Assembly (NCBI GenBank): GCA_944388215.1
Contig: CALXHT010000005.1
Span: forward strand, 30,256-94,255
DNA from: an uncultured Gemmiger sp.
GTDB lineage: Bacteria > Bacillota > Clostridia > Oscillospirales > Ruminococcaceae
Direction of reading: 5' to 3'
DNA length: 64,000 nucleotides
The translations under genes were made by a program, and so were the position numbers. The notes beneath the pieces were generated by a model that saw nothing but the letters and a program-made list of their open reading frames with translations, had not been told where the DNA came from and made no database searches. Below, in pieces: positions 1 through 9,793 of the stretch. The stretch's first letter is position 1; every line of letters begins with the position of its first letter.

Positions 1-2
1 TC

Positions 3-314
3 GTCCCGGCACCGTCGGGCAGCAGCATCAGCTACTACACCTGCCCGGCCTGTGGTTACCATGACTGGACCGCCACCGATGAGGGCTACCGCTGTGACGA
101 ATGCGGCTATCTGGAATCGGTGAAGCAGCTGTCCGGCTACGGTAACGTCAAGGGCGTCTATGAACCCAAGGCTGGCGGCGCCACCGCCGCGGCTGCCGAA
201 GCCATCCCCCAGACCGGCGACGAGAGCCAGCCGGTGCTGTGGGCGGTGCTGATGTTCGCCAGCGCGCTGACGCTGGGCGGACTGCTGGTCAGCCGCCGTA
301 AGCGCAACCGCTGA
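3..314 (+). CDS. C-terminal end of a sortase-anchored surface protein with a zinc-ribbon-like segment (5' truncated)
   Basis: Only the last 103 codons are in the window; the start lies upstream. The visible part opens with two CxxC pairs (CPAC and CDEC, about 16 residues apart) that resemble a zinc ribbon or rubredoxin-like knuckle. An Ala/Gly-rich linker follows, then the motif IPQTG, a hydrophobic stretch and a basic tail ending SRRKRNR. That order is the classical cell-wall sorting signal, a variant of LPxTG, so a sortase should cleave it and link it to peptidoglycan. A CxxC pair so close to the wall anchor is uncommon. The function of the missing N-terminal part cannot be judged. A strong terminator follows directly. 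Confidence 0.8.
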   Translation, partial: VPAPSGSSISYYTCPACGYHDWTATDEGYRCDECGYLESVKQLSGYGNVKGVYEPKAGGATAAAAEAIPQTGDESQPVLWAVLMFASALTLGGLLVSRRKRNR

Positions 315-332
315 TCGGCTCGCAACCATAAC

Positions 333-372
333 AAAAGGGACGCAGATCCTCACGAATCTGCGTCCCTTTTTT
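333..372 (+). terminator. Intrinsic terminator after the sortase-anchored protein
   Basis: Inverted repeat with arms AGGGACGCAGAT / ATCTGCGTCCCT followed by a run of T. It also supplies a hairpin for the converging minus-strand gene that ends at 384. Confidence 0.85.
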
Positions 373-383
373 GCGGACAAAAA

Positions 384-794
384 TCAGTAGACAAAGGCTT
401 TCTGGGCCAGGTAGTTCAGGAAGAAGAGGGCCACATCCACCGGGATTTTCACGGCCAGTTCGGGCACCCCGGCGGGCAGCAGCCCTGCCAGGAAGGCCAC
501 CAGCAGGGCGCTGGCCATCGTTTTCACCACCGTGATGACGGTGTAGAGGCTGGCGGATTTTCCGTGGGCGGTGTGGCTGTGGAAGACAAGGAAGTAGTTC
601 AGCAGATAGTTGCACAGCGAGGAGAGCACCCGCGCCAGAATGGTGGCGGCCACGATGGCCAGTCCCTCCTGCAGATAGGGCCGCAGCAGGGCGCACAGCA
701 CCGTGAAGGCAGCCAGGTCCACCACGCTGGAGGAGAGGGACGAGGCGGAAAACTTCCCGAAGGAGCGCACCGCCGCGGCTTTGCCGGAACTCAT
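384..794 (-). CDS. GtrA-like four-helix membrane protein
   Basis: A protein of about 136 residues with four predicted hydrophobic helices and few charges, matching the size and pattern of the GtrA family. These are small flippase-like or accessory proteins for moving lipid-linked sugars or helping glycosylate surface polymers. The ATG at 794 is chosen because AAAGGAT lies just upstream; a GTG at 812 and an ATG at 803 in the same frame are poorer. It has its own near-consensus promoter (881-909). No glycosyltransferase partner is adjacent, so the substrate is unknown. The family call rests on hydropathy and composition and is moderately sure. Confidence 0.7.
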   Translation of the reverse strand: MSSGKAAAVRSFGKFSASSLSSSVVDLAAFTVLCALLRPYLQEGLAIVAATILARVLSSLCNYLLNYFLVFHSHTAHGKSASLYTVITVVKTMASALLVAFLAGLLPAGVPELAVKIPVDVALFFLNYLAQKAFVY

Positions 795-880
795 AGGAAA
801 CATCCTTTCCACAAGACAACGCGGGGCAGGTCCTGCGAGAGGTCCCGGCCCCGACGATAGAAAAACAACGTACAGCAGTC

Positions 881-909
881 AGTATAAAACTTTTTGACCC
901 AAAAGTCAA
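881..909 (-). promoter_or_regulatory. Sigma-A promoter for the GtrA-like gene
   Basis: On the minus strand, TTGACT (904-909), a 17-base spacer and TATACT (881-886). It overlaps the terminator hairpin of the upstream response regulator gene (908-939), so one operon ends where the next transcript is launched. Confidence 0.8.
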
Positions 910-939
910 CCGCCGCGCCCTGCAAAAGGCGCGGCGGTT
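908..939 (-). terminator. Terminator of the CitA/CitB-type two-component operon
   Basis: A 12-bp perfect stem (AACCGCCGCGCC / GGCGCGGCGGTT) with an 8-base loop, just past the stop of the response regulator. The following sequence is only moderately T-rich. Confidence 0.65.
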
Positions 940-950
940 CTTCTGTATCT

Positions 951-1616
951 TCAGCCCATCAGCCGGTAGACCAGGCAGGGGCGGCCGCCGGTGCCGTAGT
1001 TCATATCCCCGGATACCTGCCCCTGCTGGGCCAGAAAACTCATATAGCGGCGCACCGTCACCACCGAAAGTCCCGACGCGGCGGCGATCTCCTCGCAGGT
1101 GAAGGCGTGGCCGGGATTCTGCCGCATGCAGGCCAGCACCCGCTCCTGGGTCTGGGGCTGCATGCCCTTGGGTAGGGCGGCGGGGGCAGGAGGGACCGCG
1201 TGGAGCAGATTGTCCAGGGCGTTCTGGTCGAGACTTCCCCGCATGGCGCTGCGCCGGCGGCAGAAGGCGTCCAGCGCCCGGCAGAACCGCTCGTAGGCGA
1301 AAGGCTTCACCAGATAGTCCACCACCCCCAGCCGGGTCAGCGCCTCCACGGTGGCGGCGTCGTTGGCGGCGGTGATCATGATCACGTCGGACTCCACCCC
1401 GGCGGCCCGCACCGCCCGCAGGAATTCCAGCCCGTTCATCTGGGGCATGTAGAAATCCAGGATCACCAGGTCGGCGGGGTTGTGCCGCAGCCAGTCCAGC
1501 GCCCGGCGGGGCTGGCTGAAGGTCTGGGTCACGGTGAACCGCCCGTCCTTCTCGGCGTAGCGGCGGTTCAGTTCGGTGATCATGGGATCGTCTTCCACAA
1601 TGACAACGGTATACAT
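951..1616 (-). CDS. Response regulator, CitB/DcuR/MalR family
   Basis: A protein of 221 residues. The N-terminal receiver domain has the acidic pair E8-D9-D10, phospho-acceptor D54 (VILDFYMPQ), a conserved Thr (MITA) and Lys (LVKPF). The C-terminal half carries a helix-turn-helix (EEIAAASGLSVVTVRRYM). This arrangement matches the CitB/DcuR group that pairs with PAS-containing kinases sensing C4-dicarboxylates or citrate. It lies 15 bases downstream of the kinase gene and is cotranscribed with it. No citrate or dicarboxylate transporter is visible nearby, so the target genes are unknown. Confidence 0.9.
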   Translation of the reverse strand: MYTVVIVEDDPMITELNRRYAEKDGRFTVTQTFSQPRRALDWLRHNPADLVILDFYMPQMNGLEFLRAVRAAGVESDVIMITAANDAATVEALTRLGVVDYLVKPFAYERFCRALDAFCRRRSAMRGSLDQNALDNLLHAVPPAPAALPKGMQPQTQERVLACMRQNPGHAFTCEEIAAASGLSVVTVRRYMSFLAQQGQVSGDMNYGTGGRPCLVYRLMG

Positions 1617-1630
1617 GAATGACCTCTTTC

Positions 1631-3253
1631 TCAGGTGTCCGCCTGCTGGGGCGGACGGAAGGTGATGATGAAGGAACTGCCCACACCCTGGGTGGACTCC
1701 ACCCGGATCTCGCCGCCGTAGGCATCCACCACGCTTTTCACCAGGAACAGTCCGGTGCCGTGGCCCTCCCCCTTGGAGGTGCTGCCCCGCTCAAAGATGT
1801 GCTCGCGGATCTCCTCCGGCATGCCGCAGGCGTTGTCGTCCACGCTCAGGATCAGGCCGCGGTCGCTCTCCCGCACCGAGACATCGATCTCGTGGAGGGT
1901 GTCGGAGGGGGCGTTGCCGAAGGCGTCAAAGGCGTTCTCGATCAGGTTGCCCAGAATGGTGATCATCCCCGAGGCGGGCAGGTAGTGGGTGTCGGCGCTG
2001 AGATGGCTCTCGGGGTCCAGCGTCAGCCGTACGCCCAGTTCCGCCGCCCGGCAGCTCTTGCCGATGAGCAGGGCGGCCACCGACGGTTCGGCGATGCTCT
2101 GGGAGATCCGCCCCACCGACAGCGCCTTGGTCTGGGTCAGCTGGAGCACGTAGTCCTCGGCCTGCTTGGCCTCGCCCAGCTGCAAAAGGCCCAGGATGAC
2201 GTGGAGCTTGTTCATGAATTCGTGGGTGTAGGCGCGCATGGCCTCCACCATGTGCTGCACGCCGGTGAGCTCCCGGGCCAGGTGAGCCACTTCGGTGCGG
2301 TTGCGGAAGATGGCCACGGCGCCCACGATCTGGCCGTCCCGGCGCACCGGCATCCGGTCGGAGAGGATCCGCACATGGTGCAGCGATTCCAGACCGATGT
2401 TGTACTCCGGCTGTTCGGTGTGGATGACCCGGGGGATGGTGGACTGGGGATAGACCTCGGACAGCGCCTTGCCGATGACGGCGCTCTTGTCGAAGGAGAG
2501 CATCTCGGCGGCGGCGCGGTTGATGTAGATGATGCGCTCCTCCCGGTCGATGGCCAGAAGACCTTCGTCCAGGGCGTCCAGCAGCTCCATCCGGCGCAGG
2601 AACAAATCCCGGAAGGCGTCCGGCTCATAGCCCAGCAGGTCGCTCTTGATGCGCTGGGCCAGCCGCAGGCTCAGAAAGGCGCCCACGCCCAGGGCCGCCG
2701 CCCCAATGAGCAGATACACCCCCAGTGTGCGCAGGCCGGTGGAGCGGATGGAACTGAGATACAGCCCCGCCATCACATAGCCCTTGACGGTGCCGTCCGT
2801 CCGGTAGACCGCGGCGTAGGCACAGTGGTCGGCCCCCTGGGGGGCGCGGGCGTCGTCCAGCAGGGCATTCTCCGAGGCGGACAGCTTGCCCATGAGGGTC
2901 TCATCCAGCGGTTCCAGCGCGTCAACGCCGTCGGTGCTGCCGGTGACATCCTGCAGGTAGACGGGCTGCCCCTCGGCGTCGTAGACGGCGAACAGGTCGA
3001 TGCCCGAGATGCCCTGCACCGTGCGGTTGACATACTCCGTAAGGCGTCCCGGGTCGTCGCCGTCGGTGATGGTCAGCGTGTGGGATACCGCCTGCACAGC
3101 GGTGATGAGGGTATCGTTGCGGGAGCGCCGCTCCTGCATGAGGTTGAGGGACAGGCCGGCGCCGGTGGCCAGCACCATGGCCACCAGGATGCCCAGCACC
3201 GATACGCGGCGGATCTGATGGTAGACGGTATGGCCGGTCGACTTCTTTTCCAT
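1631..3253 (-). CDS. Sensor histidine kinase, CitA/DcuS type
   Basis: About 540 residues. TM1 lies at about 17-37, an extracellular sensory domain of some 130 residues follows, TM2 at about 171-197, a cytoplasmic PAS domain from about 215, the phosphoacceptor box YTHEFMNKLH, and a HATPase with an N-box (ENAFDAF) and G-box (GHGTGLFLVKS). The HEFMNKLH box is typical of CitA/DcuS kinases. The start at 3253 follows AAAGGAGGGCCGT; an in-frame start at 3301 has no comparable site. The ligand is not determined by the sequence; a small carboxylate is the family expectation. It is the first gene of the operon and is divergent from the ATP synthase genes. Confidence 0.9.
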   Translation of the reverse strand: MEKKSTGHTVYHQIRRVSVLGILVAMVLATGAGLSLNLMQERRSRNDTLITAVQAVSHTLTITDGDDPGRLTEYVNRTVQGISGIDLFAVYDAEGQPVYLQDVTGSTDGVDALEPLDETLMGKLSASENALLDDARAPQGADHCAYAAVYRTDGTVKGYVMAGLYLSSIRSTGLRTLGVYLLIGAAALGVGAFLSLRLAQRIKSDLLGYEPDAFRDLFLRRMELLDALDEGLLAIDREERIIYINRAAAEMLSFDKSAVIGKALSEVYPQSTIPRVIHTEQPEYNIGLESLHHVRILSDRMPVRRDGQIVGAVAIFRNRTEVAHLARELTGVQHMVEAMRAYTHEFMNKLHVILGLLQLGEAKQAEDYVLQLTQTKALSVGRISQSIAEPSVAALLIGKSCRAAELGVRLTLDPESHLSADTHYLPASGMITILGNLIENAFDAFGNAPSDTLHEIDVSVRESDRGLILSVDDNACGMPEEIREHIFERGSTSKGEGHGTGLFLVKSVVDAYGGEIRVESTQGVGSSFIITFRPPQQADT

Positions 3254-3279
3254 ACGGCCCTCCTTTATAGAATAGGACA

Positions 3280-3315
3280 GATTCTGCGGTAATGATACCA
3301 CCTTCCCACAGAATC
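3280..3315. promoter_or_regulatory. Inverted repeat flanking the -10 box of the CitA-type kinase promoter
   Basis: GATTCTGCG (3280-3288) and CACAGAATC (3307-3315) form an inverted repeat with 8 of 9 matches that brackets the -10 hexamer. It could be a binding site for autoregulation; this is inference from position. Confidence 0.4.
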
Positions 3316-3320
3316 GTCAA
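3292..3320 (-). promoter_or_regulatory. Sigma-A promoter of the CitA/CitB-type operon
   Basis: On the minus strand TTGACG (3315-3320), a 17-base spacer and TATCAT (3292-3297), about 40 bases upstream of the kinase start. Confidence 0.75.
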
Positions 3321-3452
3321 TCTTGCACAAAGTTTCTCCGCGGCCGGGCGGGAAATGTGACCCTTTGCACGGTTTTGTTTTTTTTATTTTCGTAAGCCTT
3401 ACCACGGCGCACCGCCCGGCGTAAGATAAAGACGAAAAAGAGGTGAACAAGT

Positions 3453-4148
3453 TTGGAAGGTTTTAAAGAAGCCCTGGTTGATGCGCTTGCCAACGAAACC
3501 GCGTTTACGATCCCGGTCCTCGGCGGCATCCCCATCAGCTCGGCCGTGCTGGTGACCTGGATCATTATGGCGTTCTGGATCATCTTCACGCTGCTGGCCA
3601 CCCGCAATCTGAAGGTCAGCAACCCCGGCAAGCTGCAGATCGTGCTGGAATCCGCCGTGGAGTTCCTCAACGGATTCGTCAAGGATACGATCGGCCCCCA
3701 CTGGCGGCCCTTTGCCCCCTATCTGGGCAGCGTGGCGCTCTACATCGGCCTGGCAAACATCATCAGCATTTTCGGTCTGACGCCCCCCACCAAGGATGTC
3801 AGCGTGACCGCCGCCCTGGCGTTCATGAGCCTGGTGCTGATCTACGGTGCGCAGTTCCGCTATAACGGTCTGCGCGGCGGCCTGAAGCGTTTTGCCGACC
3901 CCATGCCCGTGCTGGTCCCCATCAACCTGATGGAAATCGCCATCCGTCCGCTGGCGCTCTGCATGCGACTGTTCGGCAACGTCCTGGGCGCATTCATCAT
4001 CATGGAGATCATCAAGTACCTGGTACCCGCCGTGGTACCCGCCGTCTTCTGCATCTACTTTGATCTGTTCGACGGCCTCATCCAGACCATTGTCTTTGTC
4101 TTTTTGACCGCTCTGTTCGCAGGCGAGGGCATCAAGGAAGAAGAGTAA
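3453..4148 (+). CDS. atpB: F1Fo ATP synthase subunit a
   Basis: A membrane protein of 231 residues and first gene of the ATP synthase operon. Subunit a forms the ion half-channels beside the c-ring in the membrane. The segment RPLALCMRLFGNVLGAF contains the essential Arg of the family in the helix that faces the c-ring. The start is TTG, preceded by GAGGTG at the right distance; no ATG fits the conserved N-terminal hydrophobic region better. Length is normal for Firmicutes. No atpI gene precedes it. The 130-base region upstream shares space with the divergent kinase promoter, and no convincing promoter could be picked for this operon. Confidence 0.95.
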   Translation: MEGFKEALVDALANETAFTIPVLGGIPISSAVLVTWIIMAFWIIFTLLATRNLKVSNPGKLQIVLESAVEFLNGFVKDTIGPHWRPFAPYLGSVALYIGLANIISIFGLTPPTKDVSVTAALAFMSLVLIYGAQFRYNGLRGGLKRFADPMPVLVPINLMEIAIRPLALCMRLFGNVLGAFIIMEIIKYLVPAVVPAVFCIYFDLFDGLIQTIVFVFLTALFAGEGIKEEE

Positions 4149-4214
4149 GCCCCGCCCCCACCCGCGCGGCGTTTGCCGCGCTCCCATGAAAAGAACTTTC
4201 AGGAGGAAACTACT

Positions 4215-4433
4215 ATGTCTATCGGAATCATCGCCGCAGGTCTCGCAGTTCTCACCGGTTTTGGTGCCGGTATCGGCATCGGCATCGCCACCGGCCACGC
4301 CAGCGACGCCATCGCCCGTCAGCCCGAAGCTTCCGGCAAGATCAACAGCACCCTGCTGCTGGGCTGCGCCATGGCAGAAGGTACTGCCATCTTCGGTTTT
4401 ATCACCGCGCTGATCATCATCTTCGTGGGTTAA
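4215..4433 (+). CDS. atpE: F1Fo ATP synthase subunit c
   Basis: A 72-residue hairpin of two membrane helices joined by the polar loop ARQPEA (34-39). The ion-binding carboxylate is E55 in the second helix (AMAEGTAIF). The Na+-binding residues known from Ilyobacter tartaricus are absent: the position of its Gln32 is I22, the Ser after the Glu is G56, and the Tyr is F60. This suggests H+ rather than Na+ coupling, as inference from alignment by eye. The start at 4215 follows AGGAGG; an in-frame ATG at 4173 would add a 14-residue polar leader and lacks a good site. Confidence 0.95.
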   Translation: MSIGIIAAGLAVLTGFGAGIGIGIATGHASDAIARQPEASGKINSTLLLGCAMAEGTAIFGFITALIIIFVG

Positions 4434-4449
4434 AAGGAGGTGTGCCCAA

Positions 4450-4938
4450 ATGCTGGATTTCCAGCCGTGGACGATCTTTTTTACCATCGTCAACCTGTTG
4501 ATTTTGTATTTCTTTTTCCGCAAATTCCTGTTTGGGCGCATCAATGCCGTGCTGGAGCAGCGTGAACAGCTGATCCGCAGCCAGGTGGAAGAGGCCGCGA
4601 AGAACAACGCCGAGGCCCAGAAGAGCAAACAGGAATATGAGACGAAACTGGCCGGTGCCCGGCAGGAAGCCGCCGAGCTGGTGGCGGACGCCAAGCGCCG
4701 TGCCGATGTGGCCTACGCCGATCGTCTGGCGCAGGCCGAAGCCGACGCCAAGCAGACGGCGGCGGAAGCCGAGGCCCGCATTGCGGCCGAGCGCAGCGAG
4801 ATGCTGCGTACGGCCCGCGGTGAGGTGGCCCATCTGGCCGTGATGGCCGCCACCGAGGTGGCCGGCAAGCGGCTGGATACCGACTCCGACCGTGCGCTGG
4901 CGGAGGAATTCTTGGCAAAGGTGGGTGAGCAGGCATGA
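4450..4938 (+). CDS. atpF: F1Fo ATP synthase subunit b
   Basis: 162 residues: one N-terminal membrane helix (about 6-26) followed by a long charged, Ala-rich coiled coil ([18 protein letters not shown] and onward), the peripheral stalk that ties Fo to F1. The ribosome binding site AAAAGGAGG lies just upstream. Its last codons overlap the start of the next gene by four bases, indicating translational coupling. The length is that of a normal single b subunit, so the delta subunit is not fused to b as it is in mycobacteria. Confidence 0.95.
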   Translation: MLDFQPWTIFFTIVNLLILYFFFRKFLFGRINAVLEQREQLIRSQVEEAAKNNAEAQKSKQEYETKLAGARQEAAELVADAKRRADVAYADRLAQAEADAKQTAAEAEARIAAERSEMLRTARGEVAHLAVMAATEVAGKRLDTDSDRALAEEFLAKVGEQA

Positions 4939-6977
4939 GCGAAGCGACCGAGCGTTACGCTGCGGCCCTGTTCGGGGCTGCCCAGGGCGACGCGGGGGCC
5001 GTGCGCGCTGCCGCCGATGCCCTGATGGCGGATACCCAGCGCTGGAATGTGCTGCTGAGCGACGCCACCACCGACGCCGAGAAGAAAGAGCTGCTGGCCG
5101 GTGCGCCGCAGCTGGACGGTCAGGACGCCCTGAAAGCCTTCCTGCAGCTGCTGCTGGCGGAAGGCCATCTGAACGCCCTGCCGGAGATCCTGCCGGAATT
5201 TTCCCGCCTGGCGCTGAACGCCCAGGGCGGTATGGAATGTGTGATGACCTGCGCCCGCCAGCCGGACCAGGCCACCCAGGAGGCCGTGCGCAAGGCGGCC
5301 TGCAAGCTGCGCGGTGCCGACAACGTGGTGCTGCAGATCAAGATCGATCCCAGCCTGCTGGGCGGTTTTGTGCTGGACATCGACGGCGTGACCTATGACC
5401 GCAGTGTCAAGGGCCGTCTGGACCGTCTGGCCCGCGGTATCGAGAGCACCAACAGCAGCGACGACACGCTGGATCAGCTGGCTGCCCAGATGAAGGAAGC
5501 CCTCTCCGGTTCTGCCGGCGATACCATGGCCACCGAGACCGGCCGCGTGCTGGAGATCGGCGACGGCATCGCCAACGTCAGCGGCCTGCGCCACGCCGTC
5601 TACGGCGAGCGCGTGGAGTTCGAGAACGGCACCGCCGGTCTGATCCTGGACCTGCGCCGCAAGCGCACCGGCGTGGTGCTGCTGGGCAGCGCCGAGGGCC
5701 TGACCGAGGGCAGCCTGGTGCGCCGCACCGGCCGTCCCGCCGACGTGCCGGTGGGCGAAGCCCTCATCGGCCGTACCGTCAACGCCCTGGGCCAGCCCAT
5801 CGACGGCCTGGGCCCTGTCAACTGCACCGAGACCCGCCCCATCGAGCATGAGGCGTCCGGCGTAGTCAGCCGTGAACCGGTCACCCAGCCCATGCAGACC
5901 GGCATCCTGGCCATCGACGCCATGGTGCCCATCGGCCGCGGCCAGCGTGAACTGATCATCGGCGACCGCCAGACCGGCAAGACCTCCATCGCCACCGATG
6001 CCATTCTGAACCAGAAGGGTCAGAACATGATCTGCATCTACGTGGCCATCGGCCAGAAGGCTTCCACCGTCGCCCGCCTGCGGGAGACCCTGAAGAAGCA
6101 CGGCGCCATGGAGTACAGCATCATCGTGTCGGCCCCCGCCGCCGAGGGTGCCTCCATGCAGTACATCGCCCCCTACGCGGGCGCTGCCATGGGCGAGTAC
6201 TTCATGTCCAAGGGCAAGGACGTGCTCATCGTCTACGATGACCTTTCCAAGCACGCGGTGGCCTACCGTACGCTGTCCTTGCTGCTGCGCCGTTCCCCCG
6301 GCCGTGAAGCCTATCCCGGCGACGTTTTCTATCTGCATTCCCGTCTGCTGGAGCGCGCCTGCCGCCTGACCAAGGAGTACGGCGGCGGTTCCATGACGGC
6401 CCTGCCCATCGTCGAGACCCAGGCCGGCGACGTTTCGGCCTACATTCCCACCAACGTCATTTCCATCACCGACGGCCAGATCTACCTGGAAAGCGGCCTG
6501 TTCTTCTCGGGCCAGCGCCCGGCCGTCAACGTGGGTCTGTCGGTGTCCCGTGTGGGCGGCGCCGCCCAGACCCGGGCCATCAAGAAGACCGCCGGTACCC
6601 TGCGTATCGACCTGGCCCGGTACCGTGAACTGGAAGTCTTCACCCAGTTCAGCTCCGACCTGGACGCCGAGACCCGCCAGGCCCTGGATCACGGCAAGCG
6701 GATGATGGCGCTGCTGCGCCAGCCCCTCTGCACGCCCATGACGGTGGCCCGTCAGGCGGTCATCCTGTACATCGCCACCAACGGCCTGCTGAACGACGTG
6801 CCGGTGGAGAAGTCCGCCGCCTTCGCCAAGGATTTTGCCGACCTGCTGGAGCGCGAGCAGGCTGACCTGATGAAGGAGATCAACGAGACCGGTGCTTTGT
6901 CCGGTACCGCCACCGAGCAGATCCGCACCACGCTGCAGAGCTACAAAGAGCAGGTGAGCGCCACATGGAAAGCATAA
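4935..6977 (+). CDS. atpA: Fused F1 ATP synthase subunits delta and alpha (single 680-residue polypeptide)
   Basis: One uninterrupted frame encodes a full-length delta subunit (about residues 1-174) followed directly by a full-length alpha subunit (about 175-680). Alpha signature motifs are intact: Walker A GDRQTGKT at 343-350, offset by 174 from the E. coli alpha position 169; the arginine-finger segment [10 protein letters not shown]; and [16 protein letters not shown]. The segment [17 protein letters not shown] matches the N-terminal alpha helix that normally docks on delta. There is no stop codon, no spacer and no Shine-Dalgarno sequence before the internal ATGs at 5490 and 5526. Operon order is otherwise canonical, and gamma overlaps the end by 13 bases. 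Stoichiometry (three alpha, one delta) makes this fusion mechanistically puzzling. Confidence 0.92.
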   Translation: MSEATERYAAALFGAAQGDAGAVRAAADALMADTQRWNVLLSDATTDAEKKELLAGAPQLDGQDALKAFLQLLLAEGHLNALPEILPEFSRLALNAQGGMECVMTCARQPDQATQEAVRKAACKLRGADNVVLQIKIDPSLLGGFVLDIDGVTYDRSVKGRLDRLARGIESTNSSDDTLDQLAAQMKEALSGSAGDTMATETGRVLEIGDGIANVSGLRHAVYGERVEFENGTAGLILDLRRKRTGVVLLGSAEGLTEGSLVRRTGRPADVPVGEALIGRTVNALGQPIDGLGPVNCTETRPIEHEASGVVSREPVTQPMQTGILAIDAMVPIGRGQRELIIGDRQTGKTSIATDAILNQKGQNMICIYVAIGQKASTVARLRETLKKHGAMEYSIIVSAPAAEGASMQYIAPYAGAAMGEYFMSKGKDVLIVYDDLSKHAVAYRTLSLLLRRSPGREAYPGDVFYLHSRLLERACRLTKEYGGGSMTALPIVETQAGDVSAYIPTNVISITDGQIYLESGLFFSGQRPAVNVGLSVSRVGGAAQTRAIKKTAGTLRIDLARYRELEVFTQFSSDLDAETRQALDHGKRMMALLRQPLCTPMTVARQAVILYIATNGLLNDVPVEKSAAFAKDFADLLEREQADLMKEINETGALSGTATEQIRTTLQSYKEQVSATWKA

Positions 6978-7888
6978 AGGAGATCCGCACCCACATCGAC
7001 AGCGTGCAGCAGACCCTCAAGATCACCAACGCCATGTATCTGATCTCCTCCTCCAAGCTGCGCAAGGCCCGCCGTCAGCTGACCGACGTGCAGCCCTACT
7101 TTGAGAAGATCACCCGTACCATTTCCGACATCCTGCACCGCACGGCCGGCGTGGACCATGTCTACTTCGACACCCGTTCGGACCATCCCCACAAGGTGGG
7201 CTACATCGTCATCACCGGCGACAAAGGCCTGGCGGGTGCCTACAACCACAACGTGCTGCGCCTGGTGGAAGAGGAAATGGCCAAGGTGGAGAACCCCACG
7301 CTGTTTCTGATCGGCCAGTCCGGCCGCAACTACTTCCAGCACAAGGGTGTCAACATCGACGGCGAGTTCATGTACACCGCCCAGGACCCCACGGTCTACC
7401 GTGCCCGGGAGATCGGCGATACCTTCATCGAGCTGTTCCGCAAGGGACATCTGGATGAGGTGTACGTGGTCTACACCGAGATGGTCACCCCCATGCAGAT
7501 GGAGCCCAAGATCGTCAAGCTGCTGCCCCTGGACCGCGACGCCTTCCCCTGGAAGCCCCGCCACAGCGCCGACGGCAGTGAGCGGCACGTGGTGACCTAT
7601 GTGCCGTCCCCCGAGCATGTGCTCAACCACATCGTGCCCTCCTACCTGAAAGGGTTGCTGTTCGGTACGCTGGTGGAGTCCTTCTGCTCCGAGCAGAACG
7701 CCCGCATGAACGCCATGGATACCGCCACCGACAACGCCCGGTCCCTGCTGAAGGAACTGTCGCTGCACTACAACCGTGCCCGCCAGTCCGCCATCACCCA
7801 GGAGATCACCGAGATCGTGGGCGGCGCGCAGCCGGGCGGCGATGACTGGGAGGACGACGACTGGGCCGACGAGGAAGCCGACCTGTAA
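6965..7888 (+). CDS. atpG: F1 ATP synthase subunit gamma with an acidic C-terminal tail
   Basis: 307 residues; the central rotor shaft. The N-terminal helix ([19 protein letters not shown]) and C-terminal helix ([18 protein letters not shown]) match the family. Gamma usually ends a few residues after this last motif. Here about 17 more residues follow, roughly ten of them Asp or Glu, with two Trp ([17 protein letters not shown]). In known structures this end lies inside the alpha/beta hexamer near the delta-binding crown, so an acidic tail there is unusual. The start overlaps the alpha coding end by 13 bases. Confidence 0.93.
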   Translation: MESIKEIRTHIDSVQQTLKITNAMYLISSSKLRKARRQLTDVQPYFEKITRTISDILHRTAGVDHVYFDTRSDHPHKVGYIVITGDKGLAGAYNHNVLRLVEEEMAKVENPTLFLIGQSGRNYFQHKGVNIDGEFMYTAQDPTVYRAREIGDTFIELFRKGHLDEVYVVYTEMVTPMQMEPKIVKLLPLDRDAFPWKPRHSADGSERHVVTYVPSPEHVLNHIVPSYLKGLLFGTLVESFCSEQNARMNAMDTATDNARSLLKELSLHYNRARQSAITQEITEIVGGAQPGGDDWEDDDWADEEADL

Positions 7889-9330
<1,442 letters not shown>

Positions 9331-9331
<1 letters not shown>

Positions 9332-9738
9332 TGGGAAAGACCTTTCAGCTGGAAATCATCACGCCGGAGCGCCAGTTCTACACCGGCCCGGTGGAAAGCC
9401 TGGTGCTGCCCGCCCTGGACGGCGAATACGGTGTGCTGCCCGGCCATGAGCCGGTGGTCACCGCGGTGGAGCCCGGAGAGGCCCGCTTCAAGGCGGACGG
9501 CGTGTGGCACAACGTCATCGTGACCCAGGGCTTTGCCGAGATCACCTCGGAGTATGCCGTGGTGCTGGTCTCCACGGCGGAAAAGCCGGAGGAGATCGAT
9601 GCGGCCCGTGCCGAACGCGCCAAGGAACGCGCCGAGGAGCGTCTGCGTCAGCACGGCAGCCAGCAGGAATATTTCCGCAGCAAGGCGGCCCTGGCCCGCG
9701 CCACGGCCCGTCTGCGCGCCACCTCCCACAGAGGCTGA
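9331..9738 (+). CDS. atpC: F1 ATP synthase subunit epsilon
   Basis: 135 residues: an N-terminal beta-sandwich (FQLEIITPERQFYTGPVESL, then GEYGVLPGHEP) and a C-terminal two-helix region (EEIDAARAERAKERAEERL). It forms the central stalk foot with gamma and can act as a brake on ATP hydrolysis. It is the last gene of the operon and is followed by a strong terminator. Confidence 0.95.
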
Positions 9739-9749
9739 TACAACAAAGC

Positions 9750-9787
9750 AAGCGTCCCCGGACCTTTTGGGTCCGGGGACGCTTTTT
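9750..9787. terminator. Bidirectional terminator between the ATP synthase and GT4 operons
   Basis: A 15-bp perfect stem (AAGCGTCCCCGGACC / GGTCCGGGGACGCTT) with a 5-base loop, T-rich on both strands. It separates the convergent atpC and glycosyltransferase genes. Confidence 0.9.
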
Positions 9788-9793
9788 GTCGTT

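Noticed and set aside
4215..4433. Na+-translocating ATP synthase
   Set aside because: The Na+ ligand positions of subunit c are not conserved.
5490..5528. Separate start codons for an independent alpha subunit (ATG at 5490 or 5526)
   Set aside because: No Shine-Dalgarno sequence lies at a workable distance, and both starts would remove part of the alpha N-terminal helix. Kept only as a possible source of free alpha.
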